A DNA stretch of 64,000 nucleotides from Morella rubra (lineage: Eukaryota > Streptophyta > Magnoliopsida > Fagales > Myricaceae), in contig CM025852.1 of the NCBI GenBank assembly GCA_003952965.2, positions 11,434,836 through 11,498,835 on the forward strand. The letters are read 5' to 3'. Numbering within the stretch: position 1 is the stretch's first letter; each line of letters starts with the position of its first letter. Shown piece after piece: positions 1 to 11,339 of this stretch. The notes below the pieces were generated by a model that worked only from the letters and a program-made list of their open reading frames with translations, had not been told where the DNA came from and ran no database searches. Both the position numbers and the translations under genes were made by a program.

Positions 1-599
1 AGTAGTGACAAACATATAATTCATGTTTTGGACTGACGTCCATGTTTCAGTGGTCAAGCAAACTCGTGGTCTATTAAGTATGATACTAGCTTTCAGTTTA
101 CACTTCTCTTCCAAGTGAAGTTTCATACAATCCCTCATTATTGTGATTTGAGATGGTAGTTTAAATTGGGGTTTGAGGGTATGAACCATGTCCTTGAACA
201 CATTCTTGCTTATTGTTTTAAAAGGAAGCTCATCTACAATTATAAACTTGGTAATAACAACTCTAATAGCCTTAGGGTCATATGAGTCTATCTTCATCAC
301 CCCCACTGATTCAGTACTTTCCCCCTTGCTATCAAAATTCAATTTCTGTTGAGAGAAATCCAATTTACTTTGCGTTTTTTTATACATTACATAACCCTTC
401 AAGTGGGACCTCATAGGCGAGGTCCTTTGATTTTTGTGATGACTCTAGCTTTATGACCACAATGGTTGCATTTGGCCAATGGTTTGTTTGGGTCATCTAC
501 TGGTAGCCTAGTGAAATGTTCCCACATCGAGGACGGATTGGAAACCTTCCTTCTTTTGGGGGCATGAGCTATTGTCTCCTTAGTTTGTTGTGCCTCCAC
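1..599 (-). pseudogene. hAT transposase, N-terminal part (BED finger), runs off left edge
   Basis: This is the start of a plant hAT-superfamily transposase (RICESLEEPER/DAYSLEEPER-like), read right to left. The first part (599-411) has a BED zinc finger with the signature WEHFTRLP, then AKCNHCGHKA. From about 411 down to base 1 a different frame continues with RSHLKGYV, a lysine-rich linker, TKFIIVDELPFK and CLTTETWTSVQNMNYMF, which are conserved hAT blocks between the BED finger and the catalytic core. The two frames differ by one, so there is a frameshift near 411-420. No ATG opens the BED frame; a GTG lies at 599 and an in-frame stop lies further upstream, so the true start is lost or sits in another exon. 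The catalytic and dimerisation domains would lie beyond the left edge. It is a broken gene copy; the family assignment is firm from the motifs. Confidence 0.85.
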
Positions 600-850
600 A
601 TCTATAATTGGTATCTCACAAATTGTAAGTGTAGTCTTAGAGCAGAGGTAGTGAAACTAGGATTGTTGATTGCAAAGATGCAATAAGAGTTTGATGATCC
701 ATCTGAAAGAAAGACGTATATTTTAAATTTCCAATCTTATGAATTTCAACAAATTCACCAAACAAACTTAGTTAAAGAATCGTCAAATTATTTAATATAT
801 TTAAGATGTTTTCGTTTTTTTTTTTTTCACATAATAAGGAGATAGCTAGA
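600..850. other. No gene seen; 5' flank of the hAT gene
   Basis: AT-rich sequence with a T-run near 815-830. It lies upstream of the reverse-strand hAT gene and may include its promoter or an untranslated exon, but no TATA box or exon can be defended. Confidence 0.4.
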
Positions 851-1190
851 ATATCACGCTGAGGCTAATTCATTAGAATAACAGATTCACACATGGGCTA
901 ATTCATTAAAATAACAAATTCACACATGGGCTAATTCATTAAAATAATAGATATCACACATGCATCCAGTCAAATTCTTGGTAAGCATCTGTGTAGTCGA
1001 TGCATTTGGCAAGCTACCATATTCACAAGTGCATCTAACAGATTCACAAATTCATAAGTGCATCTAACAGATTCACAAATTCACAAGTGCATTCGATTCA
1101 TAAATTCACAAGTGCATCTAACATAACAACAAAATGTGTGCATGCTAATTGGTAAGCATTTGTGAATGCATTGAACCCTTTGCCTAATCG
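851..1190. repeat. Degenerate minisatellite, left block
   Basis: About three copies of a ~34-bp unit (GGCTAATTCATTAAAATAAC followed by an ATTCACACAT-like tail) are followed by shorter repeats built on CAAGTGCATCTAACAGATTC. The same vocabulary resumes at 12062 on the other side of the CACTA element, so the two blocks were probably one array before the insertion. Confidence 0.7.
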
Positions 1191-1384
1191 GATCACTACA
1201 AAAAAATTGACTTTTAGTGACAAAAAATTTGTCACTAAAAGTTCAAAATTTCGTCACTAAAGTTTTAGTGATGAAATTTTTTTGTTACGAGATTTGTCAG
1301 CAAAAGTGCATCACAAAATGTATTTCGTGACGAAATTCGGGTTTCGTCACAAAAAGTTTTTGTGATGAAAAAATTTCTTCACTA

Positions 1385-1870
1385 AATCTAATGATCGATC
1401 AGTAATGGTATTAATCGGATGATGAAATCGAAGGGATCGATCGAGTGGATCCACGATCGATCGGACCTTGTTTTGAAATGATCGATCGGGAAAACAAGCG
1501 TGATCGATCGCTAATTTGAGGACGATCGAATGGTAAGTAATGATGATTGATCAATTCCATATTGATGGTCGATCGATATATTTAACCAATCGAACACTAT
1601 AAAGAAGATGATTGATTGTTTCAGTATTACCAATAAGACATGTTTGTCTAATTGAGTTAGACGATCAAATGTTGTATTAAGAACCGATCAGTCGGTTATA
1701 TTAGCGATGGAATGATTATTTTCGAAGTGATTAATCGTTTTAGTTGGATGATTGACCGGCTATTTCTCTACTGATCGGTCGCTTATAATACGAATGGATT
1801 GCTTTTTGTTCAATGGTCGATTGCTTGCATGAGGGCTATTGATCGTGTTGTTACTGATCGATCATTATTT
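1385..1870. repeat. Left subterminal GATCGATCG motif cluster of the CACTA element
   Basis: About seven variants of a 10-bp palindromic motif, GATCGATCGG or CGATCGATCA, are spread through ~480 bp just inside the left terminus. CACTA elements are known to carry short repeated subterminal motifs bound by an element-encoded protein (TNPA in En/Spm). That role is inferred here from position and density. Confidence 0.7.
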
Positions 1871-1877
1871 TAGGCGT

Positions 1878-4800
1878 TTAATATTGGCGATCGAACAATG
1901 GTATTTGCGATGCCTCATCCTCAGTATAATCGCTATCACTTTCAAACGGATCTTCTTCCTCACTTTTCTCGCTATTTTTTTCAATATCCACTTCATCCCC
2001 ATTCGAAACATCATTACCGTCTATACGCCTTTTCTTCCCTCGATCAATTGCATCAAAAGCTTAGATAACGTTTGGTGCAACGTCATCCCTCCATAGTGGA
2101 TTAAGGTTAAATTGTCGGAAGTCTATAAACAAGTTAATGACATCGTCCTCTTAATATGCTTCATTCGTGATTGCTGCTCTCAATTCAACGTCTACATCAA
2201 CTTCCTCGTCCAGATCCAGGCCGGGAATGTCATATGCATTTCTACAAGAAAACTTCTGCACGACTCGCCAAGTAGGTCCATACATATTATCAACTAGATA
2301 AAATACTTGACTTACTTGATTTGCCAAAAAAAATTGATCTTTTGAATACCACAGTTGGGAAGTGTTTATGCTCTTAAAGTTATCGTTGATACGAATTCCA
2401 TGATGATTCAAGACATCCTACCAATCACACTTAAACAAACATACTGCATTTCCCCACAAGTATTGCATGACATAAATGTCTACAAGTCTCCTGTAAAATT
2501 CTATTGGATCTCCCTCATGCGATCCCGATACTACAATACCCATGTTTTGAGTTCTTCGTCGTTCTTCCCGTTGTACTATATGATATCTATATCCGTTGAC
2601 AACATATGCATAATAATGCATCACTCGTGTATTAGGCTCACGCGCCAATGAATAGAATTCATCAACCGATGTACATGGATTTTGAAAATGTAATGTTTGA
2701 ACCTACAACAATATATTAGAATGTCATTAAAAACAAAGACATGGTATTAATTAGAATTCTTTCTCAATGACACTTACTCGCCATAAGAATCAATCCAAAA
2801 ATTATTCCTCATGTATACGAGAAATGTCACCAACTCCTTGTGCGCGAAGTTCATCCATGTGTTCCCCGTAACGATAAAGTTAATCAACGACTATGTATTA
2901 CAGTAGAACTTGAAATTTTATTTTACTTACTTTAACTAGTTTTGATGCCTTTGCAATTGTTCAGCAAATATCACCGAGCTTTCTTGAAATCTGTTTGGTC
3001 TATGTCATGCCCTTTTGCAGCTCTTATTAATCTAATTTTCTGAGTGAACATTCCAATGAACTTTCTGGTACCTTCATGTCGCCGTCAGAATCGTAGTTTC
3101 GATCTCTGTGATTAAACACTATTTTGACCCCTTGGAGGTACTGGGAACAAAATGTCGAACACTTATTCTCAATATACGCTTCTATAATCGACCCTTCGGG
3201 ACGTGACTTATTTTTCACAGACCGTTTCGAGACACCCATTAACTGTTCAATGGGATACATCCATTTGTACTACACCGGTTCAGCAAGCATTGCTTCGAGT
3301 GGTAAGTGGACCGCCAAATGCATAATTACCGTAAAAAAAAGGGTGGAAAAAACATTTACTTGCATGAAAGTAATTCGATATCTTTCGATATCCTCTGCAA
3401 TACAGAAATCTTCAACTTCTGTGAGCACAACTCTAAAAAAAACAAACATAATTCAGTCACTGCGCCACCCACATGGATCATCAAAGAACCCTATGCAAGA
3501 ACACATGACAACATACTTTTCATTCCAGACACTTCAACATCTAGATTCACACAATGTGAAATCTCAGTAGTATAACCATCGGGAAACCTTACGGCCCTCC
3601 TTCGCTCTTCCCAAGTTAAAGTAAACGCTGCTTGAGGCATCAGTTCACCCGACCGTTATGAACTAAGTGCAAGTCTTTTTTAACCCTCATTTCAGCTAAA
3701 TCTCTATGTATACTGGCTGAATCCCTGGTCTTGAACTCAATATTCATCACTGTCCCAATCCGTCACATATGTTCTTTTGATGCATTAACCCTTACCGTAA
3801 AAAGGGTGGAAAAAAATTTGGCATGAATAATTCGAATCGATATCCGCAACAGTTTCTTCACTTCTGTGAGCTGACCAACATACATAATTCAGTCCCCGCA
3901 CACGTCTTCCTTCAATACCCACGGATCAACTGGAAGAACCCAGGAACACATGACAATCATTACTTTTCATCATGACATTGCAACCCGATATCTAGCAATA
4001 CAGAAATCTTCAACATCTCAAACATAATTCAGTGAACATCTTCAGGATCATCACTGTATGCAAGAACACATGACGGATTCACACAATGTGAAATCTCTTA
4101 TAACCATCTTACGTCTTTTAACACTCACAGCCCTCCTTCGCTCTTCCAAGTTAAAGTAAACGCTGCTTGAGGCATCAGTTCACCCGACCGTCATGAACTA
4201 AGTGCAAGTCTTTTTTAACCCCATTTCAGCTAAATCTCTATGTGCACTGCTGAATCTCTGGTCTTGAACTCGATATTCATCACCGTCCCAATCACATTGT
4301 CACATATGTTCTTTTTGATGTGCATTAACCCTAACGTGCTTTAATATGGCAATTAGAAAAAAAATGCTCTTCTTCATCCAATTCAACGTTCGGAAGATTG
4401 TTTTTCTTCCCCTATTCTTCCTTGACACTTTACCAAAGATAATCTCCCCGACATGCGTCAATTATTCCAATATGTCCTCACCAGTTAACTCCCCGGGTGG
4501 AAGTCTATGTTCTTCTTTTCCATCGAATGTATCCACATCATATCTCCATCATGCCCCGGTGTCAAGTATCTCCTATGACCGTGCTTCAACCACTTATAGT
4601 CAAATTATTGGACTTACGGGCTTGGACATTGCATGCAAAATATCCCATCTGAAGCGTCATGGTGGTCCAAAGCATCTATATCAACACCTTTGCTTCATAA
4701 AATTACACGGCCAAATACTGTACACATTGCTCATGTACTTGTCTGAAGCAAGACCAAGGCTACGTTGTGGGCATCTTGAGCATCTTATCAAAATTCTTCC

Positions 4801-5901
4801 AAACCAATGGTATGCCTCATACATCGTCGAAATCGGGTCCAACACTTTCCTGGAAATAAGTCATCTTCGAATTTCCATCTACATCTCATGTGCCATGTGG
4901 GATTTTCGGAAGCCTCGTGTTAATGGTAAACCTAGAATTCGGTCCGCAAATGAACCCACATGACCTTGTTCACAGTACTTTTGCTCATAATTTAACATGA
5001 CGTCATCTTGATGCCAGAATCTGCAGATGCCGTCGACTGTTTCTCCTTAATCTCATATCATGCTATATCTTTTACTTTAAGTCTAGGGATTAAAGGAAAT
5101 GATGCAACACTTTCCTGGAAATTTGCTTGTTCAAGTCATCTTCGAATTTCCAGACACCCCACATACATCTATTTAACTCGCTGTTTTCCTGCCAAAACAA
5201 CACATAATTATTCTGACATGCATGAATCTTATCATAACTAAACCTAAGACCCTTTCGCAATTGTTTCGCCTCGTAATACGATTTTGGTAATGTCTCCCCC
5301 ACTGGCAATGCCTCCTTAATCAACCATAACACCATATCAAATGCCTTAATTGACAACTTATTCTTCGACTTCACATGCAACAGCCAGACCGTAAATGACA
5401 ACTTACTAAACTTGCTACATCAAAGATACAGTTCACGTTCTACCTTTTCCCATAACTTATTAAATGGTGTTGAAGCCTTCGGTCCCGAAGTGAGGGTTTC
5501 CTAATATCAGGGTTCTTCGTTTCAACCCCTGCCACCCCACTTTTTAACTCCGCACGAACATCGGTTAACATTTCTCCATCCCATTAGAGCTATCTCCCTC
5601 TAAATCACTCATCATTATGTGGTAAGCTCGCACTGTACTCTTGACTCAGATTTTTAAAAAGTTGAATACCCTCCCCGTAAAACACTCATCATTTATATCT
5701 CACAGCAAACCCATTAATGTATATATGATCTTCCATTTTATCCAACACTTAAAACACTGCATTTTTGCACTTTCGACATGGACATCTGATCTGACCCCAA
5801 GATTCTACACAACAAGCAGCCATACTGACAAACCCATAGACCCCCTTTGTATACTTTTCACCAAATCGATTTTTCTCGTAAACCCAACTTTTATCCATCA
5901 T
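1878..5901 (-). pseudogene. CACTA transposase TNP2-like, decayed
   Basis: The coding order fits a CACTA TNP2 protein. The proposed start is ATG at 5901 or 5898, because the frame then opens with MDKSWVYE and the cysteine pattern CPCRKCKNAV of the transposase-associated domain (about 5900-5740). The tnp2 block is visible at 5401-5090 (LPKSYYEAKQL, then YDKIHACQNNYVLFWQEN). A DUF4218-like part lies at 3260-3027 (MYPIEQLMGVSKRSVKNKSR, then FCSQYLQGV). The DUF4216-like part at 2648-2151 contains FKCDW and FFLANQVSQVFYLVD. An acidic tail leads to a TAA stop at 1880-1878. Between these blocks the frame is broken many times, and 3318-4345 holds an internal tandem duplication. Such proteins cut and join the element ends in the nucleus; this copy cannot encode one. 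Identification is firm, exon limits are not. Confidence 0.85.
3318..4345. repeat. Internal tandem duplication within the TNP2 gene (~540-bp unit)
   Basis: Sequence around 3590-3780 (GCTCTTCCCAAGTTAAAGTA and following) recurs at about 4127-4320, an offset of 537-542 bp. The 3363-3590 stretch also recurs in shortened form at about 3820-4120. The second copy is full of small deletions relative to the first. A smaller duplication of the same kind links about 4846-4895 and 5108-5170. Confidence 0.7.
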
Positions 5902-6376
5902 CACCAATGTAAAACAATACATGACATTAAGTAACTCATAAACACCAATTCATTGGAACTTGACTTTTGTACCTAGTTGATAGGTCCTATCCCATTCAAT
6001 TTGGAGTTGAACTTCAGTTTGACTTGTGTCCACCCATACCTAAAAAAAATCGGCAGCATCTCCCCTTAGTCCCTAAGTACATGCACTAGCATTGGGGGCA
6101 GACGTCATCAACGATAGTTGTATGACGTTATACACCAATGCTAGTAGTATACCAGAAGACAAAAGGTAGATGATATTGAACTTTCTTCAAGACTGAATAG
6201 GGCACAAGAACCAAACTCATTCAACTTCGAATACACAATTTCAAACTGTCCATATTTTAGACAATTCAAGGGTTATTACGCGATAAACACATATTTATTG
6301 CGTCCTAACCCTTGAACAAGTCTAAGGTTACACATATTATATCCCAAAAATAAACCCAAATAAAACAAGTAAAAAA
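5902..6376. other. No gene seen; region upstream of TNP2
   Basis: AT-rich spacer immediately upstream of the proposed TNP2 start. A promoter would be expected here, but nothing distinct can be named. Confidence 0.4.
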
Positions 6377-6608
6377 CACTTCTATAATCATCAGCCATGC
6401 TTCTCAAACTTCATAATTCATTTTCAGAACTCAAGCATTTCAATAATCAAACATGTAAATAGCTCAAATACTACACATCAATATTAAAAAAAGGCTCTTA
6501 TAATCATTCTCCAGTCTTCTCAAACTTCATGATTCATTTTCAAAACTCAAGCGTTTTCATAATCAAACATGTAAAGAGTATAAGTACTACACATGATCAA
6601 TAATCAAC
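6377..6608. repeat. Two tandem copies of a ~114-bp unit
   Basis: The string CTTCTCAAACTTCAT followed by ATTCATTTTC, CAAGC and AATCAAACATGTAAA occurs at about 6400-6466 and again at about 6516-6576, with the rest of the unit alignable. The second copy runs into the left arm of the inverted repeat at 6568-6824. Confidence 0.7.
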
Positions 6609-6824
6609 ATTTGCTTTAAACCCTGATCGATCGGTATTATTGACGATCGATCAGTAAGTATAGACGATCGATCACCTAAAACAAAGACGATCGATCATTT
6701 GTCTTCCATCTAACAGACGAGCGATCGTCTGTATTTACCGACAGATCGTCAATAATACCGATCGATCGGTGTTTAAAGCAAATGTTGATTATTAATCATG
6801 TGTAACACTTATACTCTTTACATG
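6568..6824. repeat. Large inverted repeat with GATCGATCG motifs, arms ~105 bp
   Basis: The left arm (6568-6672) begins CATGTAAAGAGTATAAGT and the right arm (6720-6824) ends with its near-exact reverse complement, leaving a ~47-bp loop. Both arms contain AATCAACATTTGCTTTAAA and TCGGTATTATTGACGATC. The hairpin lies between TNP2 and the second ORF region and carries several copies of the element's GATCGATCG motif. Confidence 0.85.
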
Positions 6825-8699
6825 AATACGATCGATTATTTGTCTTCCATCTAACAGACGATCGATCGTCTCTCTTCCATCTAACAGACGATCGATCGGC
6901 AAAAATGGCTATTGATCATATTTAACCCACATAAAAAAAACATGTCAAGCCTCCCCCACACAGTTAAATCCACGCCCAAAGTACTCCCAAATCATCATCA
7001 TGCAATACTTATTCAAATGTACATATTCAAATCACCCTAATAAGCTATAATCATCACAAATCATATCCATGATACCCACAAATACCCAAATCAAATAAAT
7101 TACCAAATAACCAACCAAATCATTCCTAAATCATAGTGTAGGTTGAGCAAATTATCTTTTCCACAATATCTATACCAAAATGAACTAAATTCCCACCAAA
7201 ATCTCACAAATTTTATCCAAATTTTTCAATATTCACCCAATTAAAAAATCAATGAATTTGAGTTTGGGCTCTCTTAAGCTATTCTAAACACTCTCCCAAC
7301 CAAAAGGACGGTGTTTGGTTTAAGATTTAAGGGGAAATAACACCTTGCCGTGGGTGTGTCGTCTCCTCCTTGTTGTGGGTGTGTTTTTGCACAAACACAC
7401 CCACGACCTCATAGCATTCTGGCATTTGAAGCTCGATAAATCCCGATCGATCGGTACAACGGGCGATCAATCTCAAGTCAGCTTTGAAATTCCCACTATG
7501 TTATTGGACCGATCGATCGTCATAAAATACGCGATCGATTGAAAAGTGAAATTAAAACGTCGTCGTCCTTGGTGATTGATCGGTACATAAAGACGATCAA
7601 TCATTTACAAGAAACAAAACGACGACAGATGTAAGCCATCGATCAACTTTTTTAAACGTCAAATGGGTTGATAGATCTAAAAGACACTGTGCTGTACTGA
7701 TCGATCACTAGACAAATGACTTAAGTATGAAATTTTTTTACTTATGATGCCATCTTAATATATGCCTCATACTAATAACTTATTTAATTATATGCTAAAT
7801 AAAGATTATATCACTAGTTTATCACATCTTAATACATGCCTCGTACTAACTCTTACAATATGTTTCTATGATGCAACATGTACAACTTAAACATGATTTC
7901 CTAAAGATTAATGATGTGTACTTGATATGTTTTTATGTAATCTAAATGCATCTTAACATCATTTTTTTTATATATAATTTGTGTGTGCAAACATTTAAAC
8001 ACACAATATTCAATCACTAATTCTCAAACACATAATTTGAAATATTACAATTAAAGCGATGCCGTGCTAACCGACCAATCGTTTGATAAAATGAAAATGA
8101 TGACGCATCTAAACGATTGATCGGTTTGTAATTAGTTACCGATCGATCGATTGAGGCAAACCAAAACGACTGCATCTTGGACGATCGATTGACCATTTTA
8201 GATGATTGATCGGTTGGATAGATCTAAACGACACCGTGCTGTAAGGAGCGATCGATCATGAAGCGATCAATCGGTTATCCAAATTATTAAAAAATTAATT
8301 TTTAACCAAACAAATACTTAATTATGAAATATTTTTTATTTATTTATGATGCCATCTTAATACATATTTGTATTTAAAATATATTTATACTTATAGATAT
8401 CTCGATCGTTATTTTTTTTTGAAAACATATTTGTACTTAGATATATATATACTTAAATTTTACATAAATTTTATTTAAATTCTTATATTACTTATTTGAT
8501 CGATCGCTATTTATTTCTTATATATATATATATATATATGTATGTACTTAGATTTTATTTAAATACATTTTTTATTTAGCTGTTTAACTTTGCAATTTTT
8601 GTTAATTTTGCCATCAAAATCAATTACAAATCCAAAAATAAACATTATACATATATGTAAATAAAAACACAAATCCAAATACATGTCTCAAATACATAG
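6825..8699. other. Non-coding CACTA interior with scattered GATCGATCG motifs
   Basis: No coding region could be supported. Motif clusters occur at about 6830-6900, 7440-7710 and 8050-8280, with a single site near 8495. The rest is AT-rich and includes a (TA)n microsatellite at about 8520-8540. The motif is therefore not confined to the termini. Confidence 0.5.
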
Positions 8700-8707
8700 T
8701 AAAAACA

Positions 8708-9211
8708 GGGGTAAACTCATAGTTAGCCTTCTATGTTTGGGCAAAAATCAAGTTGCTACTCTTATTTTTCAATCCAACAATTTGAGACCCATAACTTTCA
8801 AAACCTATCAATCTTCACCCCCCGTCTAAATTAGACGTTAAGTCCGACGGAAAATCGTACAAAATGACCAAAATGCCCCTCGAAGGCTAAATTTCAAAAA
8901 ATAAATAAAAATAATATAAATTTAAGAAATAAATTAAAAATAAATAGATATTGAAATAGTGTTTCAACAGTTTTATTTAAAAATATTATTTTTTATTTTT
9001 AATGGATTTGTTTAATTTTTTCAGTAATTTTATTTTGGAGGGGCATTTTGGTCATTTTTCATGTTTTTTCGTTTAATTTAACATCTAATTTAAACGGGGG
9101 GTGAAGATTGATAGGTTTTGAAAGTTATGGGTCTCAAATTGTTGGATTGAAAAATAAGGGTAGTAACTTGATTTTTGCCTAAACATAGGGGTCTAACTAT
9201 GAGTTTACCCC
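8708..9211. mobile_element. Fold-back MITE, 504 bp, TSD TAAAAACA
   Basis: The ends are inverted repeats of about 170 bp, opening with GGGGTAAACTCATAGTTAG and closing with its complement. The 8-bp sequence TAAAAACA is present on both sides (8700-8707 and 9212-9219). There is no coding capacity. An 8-bp TSD allows a hAT-type origin and resembles Mutator-type MITEs (usually 9 bp); the superfamily is left open. It inserted into the CACTA element beside the second ORF region. Confidence 0.9.
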
Positions 9212-9229
9212 TAAAAACAATATGTTCAT

Positions 9230-10420
9230 CACGGAAAGACGTCACATCTGTAGGAATATCCTCGGGAATCTTGTGTTGATCTGTCTCTATGTTGAAGTCA
9301 TCAAGGGTCTTCTTTACATCGTTCAACTAACTCATGACTTCCTGCATATAAGCAACAATCGACTTGTTACATAGCATCGCAATAGCGCACTCCTTGTCAA
9401 AGTCTTTCCAGAGCAACTCAGACTCTTCCCAGAGCTTCTTAATCTCCCGCTCCAAATTCTTCTCAAGCTCCTCTAGGGGCTTTAAAGTGATCCTGACGGC
9501 AACGCTGACACGATTGTTGTGGTCCCCAAAGAGCTGAGCCACCCAAGGAAGAGGCACTGCAGGCGCTCTCGTGTCGAAAGGTGCCTCTGATCAAGACATT
9601 CCGACGTTCGTCAATGACCGTGCTGTCGTGCCTAAGGTCGTTGTTGCTCTACGAGTGAACCGTCTAGTCAAAGCCCCCTCCTACTCCTTGCTCCTTGACA
9701 TGCTAGCCTTGTTCAATGCGCTCATGAATGACTTATGAGGCTCCTGATAGCTGATCACAACACCCTGATCAATCAAAAACTGAGTAAGTAACACATCGTA
9801 TGAGAGGTATGACTATGAGTTGACCAAGCCTTTTCCAGTATCAGCTTATACATGTAGAGCAGGAGATCTATTTGCGTCTGCTGACCAACTAAGAGCATGC
9901 ACTACACTCTAGTGAACGAGCACTCTGTGGAATGGGATCTGCCATCAATGTTCAGCGTCCAGATGAAGTGCATCATCTGCCAAAACTCATTCTGTTTAAT
10001 TATGCTGCCAAATACTGTAGACGTTTGCCCTGTCATAATTGTCCACAGGTCTTGCTCCGATGTTGTCTCCTCATCAGTCAGCGGTACCACTGGGAAGCAA
10101 GGGGTCTCGGGCCGCTGACAGCGCAAAAAAAGGGCAATGAAGTCTAGCGAGAATGTGAGCTGCACGTCTCCCACTATCAGCTGCAGCTGCAGCTCCTCTC
10201 CCTGCCGAGACAATGACATAGTAGAAATCCCATATCAGGCTGTCCACACAGAAACCCTTTGTCCAAGAGAGCTGATACAAGAATCCATGGTACTCGAAAA
10301 GCAAGAAAATCGTGTGGTCCTCTTACATCAGGTCATCAAAATCAAAGAGCGTCATTGGACGCTTTGGCCACGGGTTCTATTCTCAAGTACTCCGTCCGCG
10401 CCTCCAGTATAGTTCAGCTT
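9230..10420 (-). pseudogene. Second CACTA ORF region, function unknown
   Basis: A reverse-strand coding remnant separate from TNP2. From upstream to downstream it shows FEYHGFLYQLSWTKGF (about 10300-10240), a block with LQLIVGDVQLTFSLDFIALF (about 10190-10130), then WTIMTGQTSTVFGSIIKQNE and FWQMMHFIWTLNIDG (about 10070-9950). Further down is YKLILEKAW (about 9850). After frame breaks there is a charged, probably coiled-coil stretch at 9557-9330 containing LKPLEELEKNLEREIKKLWE. Part of this style resembles the putative plant transposon protein domain found in several plant element ORFs, but the match is weak. In other CACTA elements the second gene (TNPA/TNP1) binds the subterminal motifs; position makes that role possible here, without proof. 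The MITE at 8708-9211 borders its 3' end. Confidence 0.5.
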
Positions 10421-11339
10421 GGCCTCCTGCTACAACAATTGTATATAAATATATGTGTTAATAAATAATCACAATAACATATGATTGATCCCACAATATA
10501 GCGATTGATTGCCAATTCATGCGATCGATCACACAATATAACAATCGATAGCTAAATCGAAATTGTACGTTTAGAAAAACACTGATCAATCAATGACAAG
10601 TGCGATCAATCACATAATATGTATAAACAGTGCGCATTATTGCAATGACGATCGGTTGTTGATGCAACAAATCGCACAGTATTATCCATGGGATCAATCA
10701 TCCCTGAGACAATTGATCGCTACTTACTGTAAATGCTGAGTTTCAAATTACACTTACCGATTGATCTCTTTGGTATAAGCATCGATCGCTCGCGACAGTA
10801 AAAATGCACAGTATCAGGGACCGATCGATTGGTCCTACATATGCGATCGATTGCCTAATAATTTAAATGCACAGTTTTTGGGACCGATCGATTCGTAAAT
10901 ACTGGAAATCGGTCCCAAAATACTAATAAGAACGATTACTCAACTACCTACTGATCGATCGTTTAAAAAGGCGATTGATCGGGGACGATGGAAAAAAAAT
11001 ACACACCCTATAATATCTTAAAACATGCCCAAAATCACCCAAATTCATCCCTAAACAATCCTAAACTCCTAAAACATACATTAACACTATAATTATATAG
11101 TTTACGGAGCTAAATGGATTATATAGCAACATAAAAAAAAACTAAACTAAAAACAATTTAAAACCGCTTAAAAAACAACATAACTACGTACCTTTGATGT
11201 AGATGACAATGGGGGAAGATTCCACGCACTTTGGAGGACAATGCAGCACGAAATGGCTCCTTGAATGTTAAGAGGATTTGTTAGATTGTGGAGAGATAAT
11301 CGATAAAAATGACTTTCGGCAGTTTCATATAATCCCCTG
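10421..11339. other. Non-coding CACTA interior, GATCGATCG motif cluster
   Basis: From 10480 to 10990 there are about six or more motif variants (GCGATCGATCAC, ACCGATCGATTGG and similar). The remaining sequence to 11339 is AT-rich and holds no recognisable gene. Confidence 0.5.

Noticed and set aside
4346-4963. A 205-codon forward open frame
   Set aside because: It lies opposite the decayed TNP2 gene; the reverse strand carries the recognisable motifs and the forward translation has none.
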